56,816 bases of DNA from an uncultured Muribaculaceae bacterium (lineage in GTDB: Bacteria > Bacteroidota > Bacteroidia > Bacteroidales > Muribaculaceae). The notes beneath the pieces were generated by a model that saw nothing but the letters and a program-made list of their open reading frames with translations, was not told the origin of the DNA and did not search any database. Shown in pieces: positions 43,710 to 52,798 of the stretch. How positions within the stretch are numbered: position 1 is the stretch's first letter; the number at the start of each line of letters is the position of its first letter. The position numbers were made by a program, and so were the translations under genes. The stretch is from NCBI GenBank assembly GCA_948788915.1, contig CAQFOZ010000008.1, positions 1 through 56,816 of the forward strand. The letters run 5' to 3'.

Positions 43710-44333
43710 ATGGAACATCTTATTTTTAAATATTTCCCTAAACTCAGTGAGCAAAAAAAACAGGCATTCCTGAAAATGATGGAGCTTTATCCTGAATGGA
43801 ATGAAAAAATAAATGTGATTTCAAGGAAAGATATCGGGAACCTTGAGACCAATCACATACTCCACTCTCTTTCCATTGCCAAATTCATAGAATTCAAACC
43901 CGGAACCCGTGTACTTGACTTTGGAACCGGAGGCGGATTCCCCGGCATCCCTCTCGCCGTCATGTTTCCGGATATTCATTTCCACCTTGTAGACCGTACC
44001 GGTAAAAAAATCAAAGTAGCATCAGAAATTGCACAGGAATGCGGACTTGCAAACGTGACATTCATACACGGAGATGTGGCGGAATGCAAGGATAAATTCG
44101 ATTTTGTTGTAAGCCGCGCTGTAATGCCACAACAGGACCTTCTGAAAATTTGTTCTAAAAACATAGCCGACACTCAACGGAATGCAATTCCAAATGGCCT
44201 TATAACTTTGAAAGGAGGAGAGCTGGAAAGTGAGATTCAACATATTAAAAACAGATGTTTGATCCAGGACATATCTCAATACTTCTCAGAACCATATTTT
44301 AAGACTAAGAAAATTATATATACACAGAAATAA
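43710..44333 (+). CDS. rsmG: 16S rRNA (guanine-527-N7)-methyltransferase
   Basis: RsmG methylates G527 in the 530 loop of 16S rRNA; its loss gives low-level streptomycin resistance. The 207-residue product has the SAM motif VLDFGTGGGFPGIPLAVMFP (about 70-89), the RTGKKIKVASEI segment and VVSRAV (about 132-137). It begins a three-gene run with the MBL hydrolase (10-base gap) and a hypothetical gene. Confidence 0.95.
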   Translation: MEHLIFKYFPKLSEQKKQAFLKMMELYPEWNEKINVISRKDIGNLETNHILHSLSIAKFIEFKPGTRVLDFGTGGGFPGIPLAVMFPDIHFHLVDRTGKKIKVASEIAQECGLANVTFIHGDVAECKDKFDFVVSRAVMPQQDLLKICSKNIADTQRNAIPNGLITLKGGELESEIQHIKNRCLIQDISQYFSEPYFKTKKIIYTQK

Positions 44334-44343
44334 TATAAATGCT

Positions 44344-45009
44344 ATGAAGATCGCAAAATTTGAATTCTCTCTGTTCGGAATCAACACATATGTCGTATAT
44401 GATCCGGAATCAAAAGAATGCGCTGTAATTGATCCGGGAATGATAAACGAAGAAGAAGAAAACGCATTAAGCAATTTCATTGAACGTAACGGGCTGAAAG
44501 TGGAACACATTATAAACACTCATCTTCACATAGATCACGCAGTGGGAGCAAAATACGCTCAAAACATTTTCCGCAAACCTATTGAAGCCCACAAGGACGA
44601 TGTATTTCTTGGCGAAAGATTACAACAGCAGGCGGAAATGTTTGGCATAAACGAGAAAATAGAGGATGTAAGCGTTAACATATATCTCAAGGATGGAGAC
44701 ACAATAAAAATAGGAGACGGAAAACTTACAGTACTTCACGTGCCGGGACATTCTCCGGGCAGTATTGCTCTGTACGACAAAGACGGTGGATTTGTGATTA
44801 CCGGCGATGCTCTGTTTGAAGGGTCTGTGGGCCGTACTGATCTTCCGGGTGGCAATGGTGAGCAACTCATAAAATCAATAAAAGATAAGTTACTTGCTCT
44901 TCCGGACTCCACCATCGTTTATCCCGGACATGGAGGACACACTACAATCGGACGGGAGCGGGCTGTGAATCCATTCCTTGCCGACAACCCACATTACAGG
45001 CTTAAATAA
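44344..45009 (+). CDS. MBL-fold metallo-hydrolase (glyoxalase II-like)
   Basis: The 221-residue cytoplasmic protein has the full metal-binding set: THLHIDHAVG (about 59-68), HVPGHSPGS (about 133-141), TGDALFEGSVGRTDL (about 154-168) and YPGHGGHT (about 196-203). The GRTDL segment is typical of small glyoxalase II-like hydrolases acting on thioesters; the substrate is not known. It lies 10 bases after rsmG. Confidence 0.9.
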   Translation: MKIAKFEFSLFGINTYVVYDPESKECAVIDPGMINEEEENALSNFIERNGLKVEHIINTHLHIDHAVGAKYAQNIFRKPIEAHKDDVFLGERLQQQAEMFGINEKIEDVSVNIYLKDGDTIKIGDGKLTVLHVPGHSPGSIALYDKDGGFVITGDALFEGSVGRTDLPGGNGEQLIKSIKDKLLALPDSTIVYPGHGGHTTIGRERAVNPFLADNPHYRLK

Positions 45010-45017
45010 GTACAGCT

Positions 45018-45566
45018 ATGGAAACAAAAGAATTTGAGATTAAAGTAAACCAAGACCTTATAGAATTTCTACAAAGAAAAAAAGTGCTTGATGTCCGTGT
45101 ACCGGAATGTCCGGATGTCGAAGACAAATGGCAGGATATTGCCCGAGCATACATGCCGGACGGTATCAGGGAATTTCAAGAGTACCCTGTATCGTCTTTA
45201 GGATGGATGATGTTTATCGGAATGGCAATGGGATACTATTGGGACAAAGACTGGGAAACCAACTCAAATCGCAACAACTACTACGAAAATCTGAGAGACA
45301 TAAACGGATACGACTGCCTCGACGAGACTGTGATCGCACTACTCGGATATAAAGGTGAAACTGCTGACAAAATATCCGGTTTAGTGGCAGAGTGTGCCTC
45401 CCGGGTATACAGCATACTTATGCACGAAAAAATAGAACCCGGCACAGAACTTGCACTCGGATGTTACGTCGCCAGTCTTCACCAGCTTTATCTTGCAGGG
45501 ATGGCAATTGAACTCAACGCGCTGGGCTATCACATGACCCCATATTCCCCTCCTTCCTTAAACTAA
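45018..45566 (+). CDS. Conserved-looking hypothetical protein
   Basis: A 182-residue soluble protein, mostly helical, with a central hydrophobic Gly/Met-rich segment (SLGWMMFIGMAMGYYWDKDW, about 59-78). I do not recognise the family. It starts eight bases after the MBL hydrolase and is probably the last gene of the rsmG unit. Confidence 0.75.
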   Translation: METKEFEIKVNQDLIEFLQRKKVLDVRVPECPDVEDKWQDIARAYMPDGIREFQEYPVSSLGWMMFIGMAMGYYWDKDWETNSNRNNYYENLRDINGYDCLDETVIALLGYKGETADKISGLVAECASRVYSILMHEKIEPGTELALGCYVASLHQLYLAGMAIELNALGYHMTPYSPPSLN

Positions 45567-45601
45567 AAACCGATTTTGTCCGCCACCCCCATCTTTAAGA
45601 C

Positions 45602-45675
45602 GAAGAGTCTATTTTAATCCTAAGACTCTAAAGTCTTTAAACACCCTAAAGACCTTAAACTCCCTAAACTCCCCT
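45602..45675. repeat. Degenerate 9-base tandem repeat, array 1
   Basis: Units such as TAAAGTCTT, TAAACACCC, TAAAGACCT, TAAACTCCC and TAAACTCCC follow each other with a nine-base period. The same unit recurs at 48061-48125 on the other side of the acyl-CoA synthetase gene. Confidence 0.75.
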
Positions 45676-45792
45676 GACCGTCCTCAAAATACCATAGTTT
45701 CCTCACTCCTGAATATCTAAATTTTACATTATTTTCAAAATTTATTCATTTTGAACTAAATTGAACCAAATTGAACTTCATAAACATTGTAG

Positions 45793-46092
45793 AGATTTAT
45801 TACTTTTGTTATAAGTAACAAATCTTTACGTCTTTATGAATTCAAAGTTCTCGATTCACGTAATATCAAGTTAGAGCCTGGAGATACCTGCACCCTTCAC
45901 TCGGTTTGCATAGGTTTACCACTATTTATCTCCAATATTCAACGCAAGGGGGTAATCGTTCCGGCATATATCGGGGCAAAGAAAAGAGGTATCCGTGCTA
46001 TTGATTATATTAAGAAAGAAGTTCCGACAGAAGAAACAGATATTGATATAACAGAAAAAGACGACCCGGAACAACAAGGTAACGAAAAATAA
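45793..46092 (+). pseudogene. Start-less reading frame, probably an 85-residue protein with a one-base deletion
   Basis: A frame of 99 codons ends at TAA 46090-46092 and has protein-like content (KLEPGDTCTLHSVCIGLPLF, VIVPAYIGAKKRG, then an acidic tail), but no ATG, GTG or TTG. At 45837 ATGAATTCAAAG is out of frame. If one G were restored (ATG-GAA-TTC-AAA) the frame would start MEFKVLDSRNIKLEPGD. A -7 box (TACTTTTG, 45801-45808) precedes and a strong hairpin (46122-46164) follows, so it looks like a transcription unit. A sequencing error or recent inactivation are both possible. Function not recognised. Confidence 0.5.
45801..45808 (+). promoter_or_regulatory. -7 promoter box before the start-less frame
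   Basis: TACTTTTG is an exact TAnnTTTG match. TTGAACYAAA-type short repeats lie just upstream (45751-45780). Confidence 0.45.
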
Positions 46093-46121
46093 TATCCTGC
46101 ACACAGAATTTAGAAATGTGT

Positions 46122-46170
46122 AATAAACACTGCGCATAATTTTACATTATGTGCAGTGTTTATTAATTTT
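46122..46170 (+). terminator. Strong hairpin after the start-less frame
   Basis: AATAAACACTGCGCATAAT and ATTATGTGCAGTGTTTATT form a 19-pair stem (one wobble) with a five-base loop, followed by AATTTTATT. It fits a terminator 30 bases past the stop codon. Confidence 0.7.
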
Positions 46171-46384
46171 ATTATCAAATAGTTGCGTATTTAAAATATA
46201 ATTACAACCTTTGCATAAACACTGTTGCATCTTGTACGTTTACTAAATATAGTCCGGTTCCATAATTGCTAAAAAATTTCAGTAAATGTTTTTTTGAACA
46301 GTTTATTAATATATTTCTTCTGCGGAGCCGGTCTATTTGATGACATACTATAACACAGGATATTAAGGTAAAAATTTAGTTGTT
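46171..46384. other. Leader region of the acyl-CoA synthetase gene
   Basis: AT-rich, no gene and no clear hairpin. It presumably carries the promoter of the next gene; no exact TAnnTTTG box was found. Confidence 0.35.
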
Positions 46385-48055
46385 ATGCTTGAACGTTTTT
46401 TGAAAAAGGTCGATTTTGATAATCTTGAAGACTTCCAAGAGAACTATAAAGTAATGGTTCCCAATAATTTCAACTTTGCATATGACGTAGTAGACAAATG
46501 GGCGGAAACCAATCCTTGCAAACCGGCCTTGTTATGGACAAACGATAAAGGAGAGGAACATCAGTTCACATTTAAAGAGATGAAGGACTACTCTGATAAA
46601 ACTGCATCTTTTTTTCAGACACTCGGCATCGGGCGTGGCGACAAGGTAATGCTTATTCTTAAAAGAAGATATCAGTTCTGGTTTTCAATACTCGCTCTGC
46701 ACAAATTAGGGGCCGTAGCAATACCCGCCACACATTTGCTCACAGGAAAGGATATAGTCTACCGCTGTAATGCGGCCAAAATAAAGGGAATTGTTGCAGT
46801 TGGAGATGAAGAGGTGCTGAACCATATAAAAAATGCGTTGCCTGAATGCAACACTGTGGAATGTTGCGTTTCAACGGGTCCGGTTATTCCTGACGGATGG
46901 CAAAACTTCAATGAGGGAATAGCCAATGCACCGGAATTTAAAAGGAATAGACTTGTAAACCGCAACGAGGATCTTTCTCTACTGTATTTTACATCAGGGA
47001 CAACAGGAGAGCCCAAAATGGTTGCCCACGATTTCCTGTATCCTCTCGGACATATCGTCACAGGCAAATATTGGCACAACCTGAATGAGGACTCCCTTCA
47101 CCTCACATTAGCAGATACCGGCTGGGGAAAAGCTGTATGGGGCAAATTATACGGACAATGGTTCTCGGGTGCGAATGTCTTTGTTTATGACTTTGACAAA
47201 TTCAAACCGGCAGATCTACTTGAAATCTTTCACAAATATCATATAACATCCTTTTGTGCACCTCCGACCGTATATAGATTCCTCATTCTTGAAGATGTAA
47301 AGAAATATGATCTGTCTGCACTGAAATATTGTACAACGGCCGGAGAAGCCATGAACCCAAGCGTATTTGAGAAATGGAAAGAATTAACCGGACTGGATAT
47401 AAAAGAGGCATTCGGCCAAACAGAGACCACACTTACAATAGGCACTTTCCCTTGGATGAAATCAAAGCCGGGATCAATGGGCATACCGAATCCGGAATAT
47501 GATATCGATCTGATAAACGCTGCGGGAGAATCTTGCAAACCCGGAGAACAAGGCGAAATCGTGATCCGTATAGACAAACGCAGGCCTTTAGGTCTTTTCC
47601 GCGAATATCTGTATGACCATAAACTAACTGACAGAGCCATGTCCGATGGAATATACCGCACTGGAGATATAGCAACGCGAGATGAGGACGGTTACTTCTG
47701 GTTTGTAGGCAGGGCTGATGATGTAATAAAATCTTCGGGATATCGTATAGGTCCCTTTGAGGTGGAAAGTTCATTGATGACTCATCCCGCAGTAGTGGAA
47801 TGTGCCATTACAGGTGTTCCGGATCCAATCAGGGGACAGATAGTAAAAGCATCTGTCGTACTTGCAGAGGACTGGAAAAAGAAAGCGGGAGACGAGCTCA
47901 TCAAAGAATTGCAAAATCATGTCAAGCAAACTACTGCCCCTTACAAATATCCGAGGCAGATAGAATTTGTGAAAGAACTCCCCAAAACAATTTCAGGTAA
48001 GATACGGCGTGTGGAGATACGCAACACATCCTCCTCCAAGAAGCACGCCTCTTAA
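46385..48055 (+). CDS. AMP-binding acyl-CoA synthetase (acetyl-/medium-chain type)
   Basis: The 556-residue adenylate-forming enzyme activates a carboxylic acid to its CoA thioester. The ATP loop is TSGTTGEPK (about 203-211). GQTETT (about 346-351), YRTGDIATRDEDGY (about 423-436) and the C-terminal KTISGKIRR with the adenylation lysine (about 541) complete the set. The SGYRIGPFEVE hinge is typical of medium-chain acyl-CoA ligases (MACS); acetate or a short-chain acid is plausible. It is monocistronic and bracketed by two 9-base repeat arrays. Confidence 0.9.
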   Translation: MLERFLKKVDFDNLEDFQENYKVMVPNNFNFAYDVVDKWAETNPCKPALLWTNDKGEEHQFTFKEMKDYSDKTASFFQTLGIGRGDKVMLILKRRYQFWFSILALHKLGAVAIPATHLLTGKDIVYRCNAAKIKGIVAVGDEEVLNHIKNALPECNTVECCVSTGPVIPDGWQNFNEGIANAPEFKRNRLVNRNEDLSLLYFTSGTTGEPKMVAHDFLYPLGHIVTGKYWHNLNEDSLHLTLADTGWGKAVWGKLYGQWFSGANVFVYDFDKFKPADLLEIFHKYHITSFCAPPTVYRFLILEDVKKYDLSALKYCTTAGEAMNPSVFEKWKELTGLDIKEAFGQTETTLTIGTFPWMKSKPGSMGIPNPEYDIDLINAAGESCKPGEQGEIVIRIDKRRPLGLFREYLYDHKLTDRAMSDGIYRTGDIATRDEDGYFWFVGRADDVIKSSGYRIGPFEVESSLMTHPAVVECAITGVPDPIRGQIVKASVVLAEDWKKKAGDELIKELQNHVKQTTAPYKYPRQIEFVKELPKTISGKIRRVEIRNTSSSKKHAS

Positions 48056-48060
48056 AAAAA

Positions 48061-48125
48061 CTTAGAGTTTTTAGAGTCCTTAAAGTCCTTAAAGACCTTA
48101 AAGACCCTAAAGACCCTAAACTCCC
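48061..48125. repeat. 9-base tandem repeat, array 2
   Basis: Seven units with a nine-base period: TTAGAGTTT, TTAGAGTCC, TTAAAGTCC, TTAAAGACC, TTAAAGACC, CTAAAGACC, CTAAACTCC. They begin six bases after the acyl-CoA synthetase stop codon and are related to the array at 45602-45675. Confidence 0.8.
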
Positions 48126-48138
48126 AAAGTGCAAAAAC

Positions 48139-48182
48139 AATCAACGGCCTTTAAGTTATCTCGAACTTAAGAGCCGTTGATT
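48139..48182. terminator. Bidirectional terminator between the acyl-CoA synthetase gene and lpdA
   Basis: AATCAACGGC (48139-48148) pairs with GCCGTTGATT (48173-48182), and TTAAGTT (48151-48157) with AACTTAA (48164-48170). A and T runs flank both sides; the neighbouring genes converge. Confidence 0.8.
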
Positions 48183-48209
48183 TCCTTTTATCTCGTCGTT
48201 TTCTGACGC

Positions 48210-49571
48210 CTAATTCCGAATGTCACTTGCGGCAAGAATAAGCTCGCTAAGTGTGGGATGTCCAAAGATTGTCTGTCTGATATCCTCCGCTTTTGCACCG
48301 GCATTCATGAAGTTGGCGGCTTCCTGAGCGAGCAACGCCGCATCAGCACCCATTATATGCGCGCCAAGCAGTTTGTGAGTGTCTTTGGCAAAAATCAGTT
48401 TACACAAGCCCTCACTCTCTCCCATTGCCAACGCTTTTCCATTGGCTCTGTAAAAGCTCTTTCCTGTCACCACTTCCACACCTTTTGCCTTACATTCCTC
48501 TTCAGTCATACCGGCCATTGCACATTCAGGATGTGTGAACACCGCAGAAGGGACAAGATCAAAACGGATCTTGTCGTCTTCTCCATTAATGACATTCAAT
48601 GCACGCTCACCCTGAAAGCTTGCCACATGCGCTAACATCATGCGGGCATTCACATCACCGATCGCATATATATGCCGGACATTGGTCTGCATGTTATCAT
48701 CTACAGGTATACCTTTTGCAGAGTAATCCACTCCGGCTGCCTCAAGGTTAAGGCCATCTACGCGAGGAGCCCGTCCTACGGCCATCAGCAGATCCGTACT
48801 GACAACAGTCTGCTCCTTACCTTTACATTCGTAAGTTACAACTATTTCATAGTCTTCATTCTGCTCAATCTTTTTAGCAGCCGCACCGGTAATTATCTCA
48901 ATCCCTCGTTTGGAAAGGGATTGCTTCAACCGTTTTGCTATATCAGAATCGAACGGAGGCAAAATCTGTTTCATAAACTCTATGACTGTAACCTTCGATC
49001 CTAACGCGGCAAATATTGATGCAAATTCCATACCGATTACACCTCCGCCGATTATCGTGAGTGAAGCCGGAATATACTCAATATTCAAAAGACTGGTTGA
49101 ATCCATTACGCAATCCAGATCATGACCCGGGATTGGCAGGGATTTGGATACGCTTCCTGTTGCTATAATAATATTGTCGGCAGTGTATTCCTCATTGCCG
49201 GCAACAACAGTATGGCTGTCAAGGAAAGAGGCCATTGCATCCACCACATCAACCTTTGCCTGCCGGAGCATAGTCGCGATTCCAGTGCGCAATTGGTCGG
49301 TAACTTCTTGTTTGCGGGATATTATCTTATTAAAATCAACGGCAAACGTAAAGTCATCTATTCCAAATTTATCTGCCTCCTTGAAACTGCTGATCATTTC
49401 AGAGTCACGACAAAGACACTTGGTGGGTATACACCCTTCATTCAGACATGTGCCACCCAGCATACCACCATTGAAAAGAGTCACGCTCTTTCCTCCGGCA
49501 GCGGCTTTAAGTGCGGTTTCATAACCTCCGGGGCCGGCACCTATGATAATCAGGTCGCTATGCTTAGGCAT
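48210..49571 (-). CDS. lpdA: Dihydrolipoyl dehydrogenase
   Basis: The FAD-linked L protein that reoxidises the lipoyl arm. The 453-residue product has the FAD loop GAGPGGYE (11-18), the redox disulfide GTCLNEGCIP (Cys42 and Cys47), the NAD loop GGGVIGMEFA and the C-terminal His-Glu pair region GHPTLSELI. It is last in the gcv operon; its start overlaps gcvPB by eight bases, so it probably serves glycine cleavage rather than a 2-oxoacid dehydrogenase. Confidence 0.96.
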   Translation of the reverse strand: MPKHSDLIIIGAGPGGYETALKAAAGGKSVTLFNGGMLGGTCLNEGCIPTKCLCRDSEMISSFKEADKFGIDDFTFAVDFNKIISRKQEVTDQLRTGIATMLRQAKVDVVDAMASFLDSHTVVAGNEEYTADNIIIATGSVSKSLPIPGHDLDCVMDSTSLLNIEYIPASLTIIGGGVIGMEFASIFAALGSKVTVIEFMKQILPPFDSDIAKRLKQSLSKRGIEIITGAAAKKIEQNEDYEIVVTYECKGKEQTVVSTDLLMAVGRAPRVDGLNLEAAGVDYSAKGIPVDDNMQTNVRHIYAIGDVNARMMLAHVASFQGERALNVINGEDDKIRFDLVPSAVFTHPECAMAGMTEEECKAKGVEVVTGKSFYRANGKALAMGESEGLCKLIFAKDTHKLLGAHIMGADAALLAQEAANFMNAGAKAEDIRQTIFGHPTLSELILAASDIRN

Positions 49572-51033
49572 TTTGTTTCATCTGTTTGTAAGAAAGTATC
49601 GGTTTCTTGGCAGCGGATGTCTCATCAGGATGTGATATGAGAGTGGTATGTGGAGCACCCTTAACCATATCCGGATTCTCACGAGCCTCTTTTGCAACCT
49701 GATGCATGACATCTATAAACTCGTCAAGCGTTTCAAGGCTTTCCGTCTCTGTAGGCTCGATCATCATAGACTCATGGAAAAGAAGCGGAAAATAGATTGT
49801 GGGAGCATGGAAACCATAATCAAGCAATCGTTTAGCCACATTCAAAGTTGTAACACCGGTAGACTTGTCTTTCAGTCCGTCGAACACAAACTCATGTTTG
49901 CAGACTCCGGAAATTGGAAGCAAATAATCATCTTTCAATGATTCTTTGATATAGTTGGCATTAAGTGTAGCCATAGGGCCAACATTTCTTATATTCTCTT
50001 TTCCAAGACTCAAAATATAAGCATACGCCTTCATCATCACTCCGAAGTTACCAAGAAATGCGCTTACACTTCCAAGACGGTTTTCTCCGTTATGCTCGAT
50101 ATAGAACCGGCCGTTTTCATCTTTAGCCACATGAGGAGACGGCAATAGATCTATCAAATGTTTTGCAACACCGACAGGGCCAGAACCTGGACCTCCTCCT
50201 CCATGAGGAGTAGAGAATGTCTTGTGCAGGTTGATATGCATTATGTCGAAGCCCATGTCTCCGGGACGAACTTTGCCCAGCATCGGATTCAGATTGGCTC
50301 CATCATAATAAAGCAATCCTCCGGCATTATGCACGAGTTTTGCAATCTCCACAATCTCTGTCTCGAACATTCCCAATGTATTCGGGTTTGTCATCATGAT
50401 TCCGGCAACAGTATCGTCCAAAAGGGGTTTCAGATCCTCTACATCTATAGATCCGTTGGGTTTGGACTTTACTTCCACCACCTCAAGACCGGCTACCATC
50501 GCAGACGCAGGATTGGTGCCATGAGCTGAATCCGGAACAATCACCTTGGTTCTTTTATGGTCACCGCGGGATTTATGATATTGTCGCATCACCATAAGAC
50601 CGGTAAGCTCACCATGTGCTCCGGCATAAGGATTCAATGTAAACTCAGCCAGACCTGCAATATTGGCAAGAGCCTGCTGCAGATTATAATAGAGTTCAAG
50701 AGCACCCTGTACAGATGCCTCATCCTGAAGGGGATGAAGTTCCGTAAACTCCGGCATTGCCGCTATCTCCTCATTGATTTTTGGATTATACTTCATCGTG
50801 CAGCTTCCCAATGGATAGAAACCTGTGTCTACTCCAAAATTCTTGGAAGACAGATTAGTATAATGTCTCACTACATCCAGTTCACTCACCTCCGGAAGCT
50901 CCGGCCTTTCACTTCGCATGAGACTTTCCGGCAATGATGCAAGCGCATCCGTACCATATGCATTCTCCGGCAATTGATATCCCTTTCTTCCGGGACGTGA
51001 CAACTCAAATATCAGTTTATCGTAATACTTCAT
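49564..51033 (-). CDS. gcvPB: Glycine dehydrogenase (decarboxylating) subunit 2
   Basis: The PLP-carrying half of a split P protein that decarboxylates glycine and passes the aminomethyl group to GcvH. The 489-residue product has the PLP lysine in NLHKTFSTPHGGGGPG (about 269-284) and YPLGSCTMKYNP (about 72-83). It lies one base after gcvPA. Split P proteins are common outside Proteobacteria. Confidence 0.97.
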   Translation of the reverse strand: MKYYDKLIFELSRPGRKGYQLPENAYGTDALASLPESLMRSERPELPEVSELDVVRHYTNLSSKNFGVDTGFYPLGSCTMKYNPKINEEIAAMPEFTELHPLQDEASVQGALELYYNLQQALANIAGLAEFTLNPYAGAHGELTGLMVMRQYHKSRGDHKRTKVIVPDSAHGTNPASAMVAGLEVVEVKSKPNGSIDVEDLKPLLDDTVAGIMMTNPNTLGMFETEIVEIAKLVHNAGGLLYYDGANLNPMLGKVRPGDMGFDIMHINLHKTFSTPHGGGGPGSGPVGVAKHLIDLLPSPHVAKDENGRFYIEHNGENRLGSVSAFLGNFGVMMKAYAYILSLGKENIRNVGPMATLNANYIKESLKDDYLLPISGVCKHEFVFDGLKDKSTGVTTLNVAKRLLDYGFHAPTIYFPLLFHESMMIEPTETESLETLDEFIDVMHQVAKEARENPDMVKGAPHTTLISHPDETSAAKKPILSYKQMKQNA

Positions 51034-51034
51034 C

Positions 51035-52360
51035 TTATGCCTCCTCCAGAATTAAAGTTATCAATTGATCTATATCTTCTTTAGTTCTCTTCTCTGTGAC
51101 AGCAAATTCCACTAATCCGTTTCCGAGATTCAATGGTCCCATAATACCGGCCTTGAGAAGTTTCTTATTCAAGGCTTCTACATCAATATCGGTTTTCAAG
51201 GTAAATTCCTTTAGGAACGGTTTATTGAAAGCCAAATGGAACTTACCTGATGCGACAAGTTTATCACACAGATAATGTGCGCCATCGCACGCGAGGGCAT
51301 TCACTTCGCGTAGACCGTTATCGCCCATCAGTGAAAGATATATTGTGGCATACAGCGCCATCAGACTCTGATTAGAACAGATATTGCTTGTCGCCTTTTC
51401 GCGACGGATATGCTGCTCGCGTGCCTGCAAAGTCAGCACATAGCATCTCTTTCCGGACGCATCTTTGGTTGCGCCTACTACACGTCCCGGCATCTTGCGC
51501 AACATGGCACTTTTACATGAAATAAATCCAAGATAAGGTCCACCGAAATGCATAGGCATACCCAAAGTCTGACCGTCACCACATGCGATATCAGCTCCCC
51601 ATTCTGCCGGTGTGCGGAGCACAGCCAAAGCGGACGGATCCGCATAAATGGCAAGGTAACCTTTGGAGGCATGAATTTCATCGGCTACACCTGTGAAATC
51701 CTCAATTATTCCGTATTTGTTAGGTGTCGGAAGAATAACGCCTGCCACATCTCCTCCTCCTAAAAGTTCCTTTAGGGCAGAAAGATCAGTCACTCCATCG
51801 CGTTCAGGAATTTCCGTGATATCCACCTCATGGAATTTGGCATAAGTAAGGATTACTCTCTTTACATTATCGGAAAGCGTAGACGAAAGAAGCACTCGAT
51901 TTTTCTTCTTTGCAGAAGCAACCATCATGAACATTGTTTCCGCAGCAGCCGTCGCACCGTCATACATAGAGGCGTTAGTGGATTCCATGCCGGTCAACTC
52001 ACTGATCATGCTCTGATACTCAAAAATATATTGAAGAGTACCCTGAGAAATCTCGGGCTGATAGGGAGTATAGGCTGTATAGAATTCACTCCTTGAAAGG
52101 AGATGTGGCACAACCGAAGGTGAATAATGATCATACACGCCTCCTCCGGCAAATACTTTAAGCCGTTGGTTCTTTGCGCCAAGTTCCTCGAAATAACGTC
52201 TTAATTCTATTTCAGACATTGCAGACGGAAGAGCATAATCTTCCTTAAAGATCACTTCCGCCGGCACATCTCCGTAGAGATCATCGACACTTGAAACCCC
52301 TATACGGTCGAGCATTTTTCTAATGTCACCGTCGGTATGGGGCATATATCTGTTACTCAT
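51035..52360 (-). CDS. gcvPA: Glycine dehydrogenase (decarboxylating) subunit 1
   Basis: The N-terminal-type half of the split P protein, forming a heterotetramer with GcvPB. Conserved stretches are YTPYQPEISQGTLQYIFEYQ (about 112-131), MESTNASMYDGATA and GREQHIRREKATSNICSNQ-like residues in the second half. The frame is open to 52405, but ATG 52360 gives the normal start MSNRYMPHT and 441 residues. It overlaps the end of gcvH by eight bases. Confidence 0.95.
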   Translation of the reverse strand: MSNRYMPHTDGDIRKMLDRIGVSSVDDLYGDVPAEVIFKEDYALPSAMSEIELRRYFEELGAKNQRLKVFAGGGVYDHYSPSVVPHLLSRSEFYTAYTPYQPEISQGTLQYIFEYQSMISELTGMESTNASMYDGATAAAETMFMMVASAKKKNRVLLSSTLSDNVKRVILTYAKFHEVDITEIPERDGVTDLSALKELLGGGDVAGVILPTPNKYGIIEDFTGVADEIHASKGYLAIYADPSALAVLRTPAEWGADIACGDGQTLGMPMHFGGPYLGFISCKSAMLRKMPGRVVGATKDASGKRCYVLTLQAREQHIRREKATSNICSNQSLMALYATIYLSLMGDNGLREVNALACDGAHYLCDKLVASGKFHLAFNKPFLKEFTLKTDIDVEALNKKLLKAGIMGPLNLGNGLVEFAVTEKRTKEDIDQLITLILEEA

Positions 52361-52736
52361 TTTCGCAAAGTTTTTCATATGCAGCCGCATCCAGCAAAGC
52401 ATCAACCTCTGCAGGATTAGACATTTTAACTTTCATAATCCATGTAGAATAGGCATCCTCATTGATCTTTTCAGGAGAGTCCTCAAGTTCCTCGTTAATC
52501 TCCACAACCTCTCCGGAGACCGGGCTAAAAAGATCGCTTGCCGCTTTTACTGACTCAACAGCACCGAAATCCTCTCCCGCTGTCACTTCATCACCAACCT
52601 CGGGCATATCGACATAAACAATGTCTCCGAGCGCATGCTGTGCATAATCGCTTATCCCTACAAGAGCAACATCTCCTTCAACTTTTACCCACTCGTGTGA
52701 CTCTGCGTAACGCAGACCTTCTATAACTTTACTCAT
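52353..52736 (-). CDS. gcvH: Glycine cleavage system H protein
   Basis: The lipoylated carrier that shuttles the aminomethyl intermediate between P, T and L proteins. The 127-residue product carries the lipoyl lysine Lys64 in ESVKAASDL and the family segments SHEWVKVEGD (13-22) and GDIVYVDMPEVGDEV (37-51). It lies 62 bases after gcvT and overlaps gcvPA, so the operon is compact. Confidence 0.97.
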   Translation of the reverse strand: MSKVIEGLRYAESHEWVKVEGDVALVGISDYAQHALGDIVYVDMPEVGDEVTAGEDFGAVESVKAASDLFSPVSGEVVEINEELEDSPEKINEDAYSTWIMKVKMSNPAEVDALLDAAAYEKLCENE

Positions 52737-52798
52737 CTTTATAGTATTTATTATTTATTGACATTAATATGCCCCATATCCAATTATCCTGACCGGCT

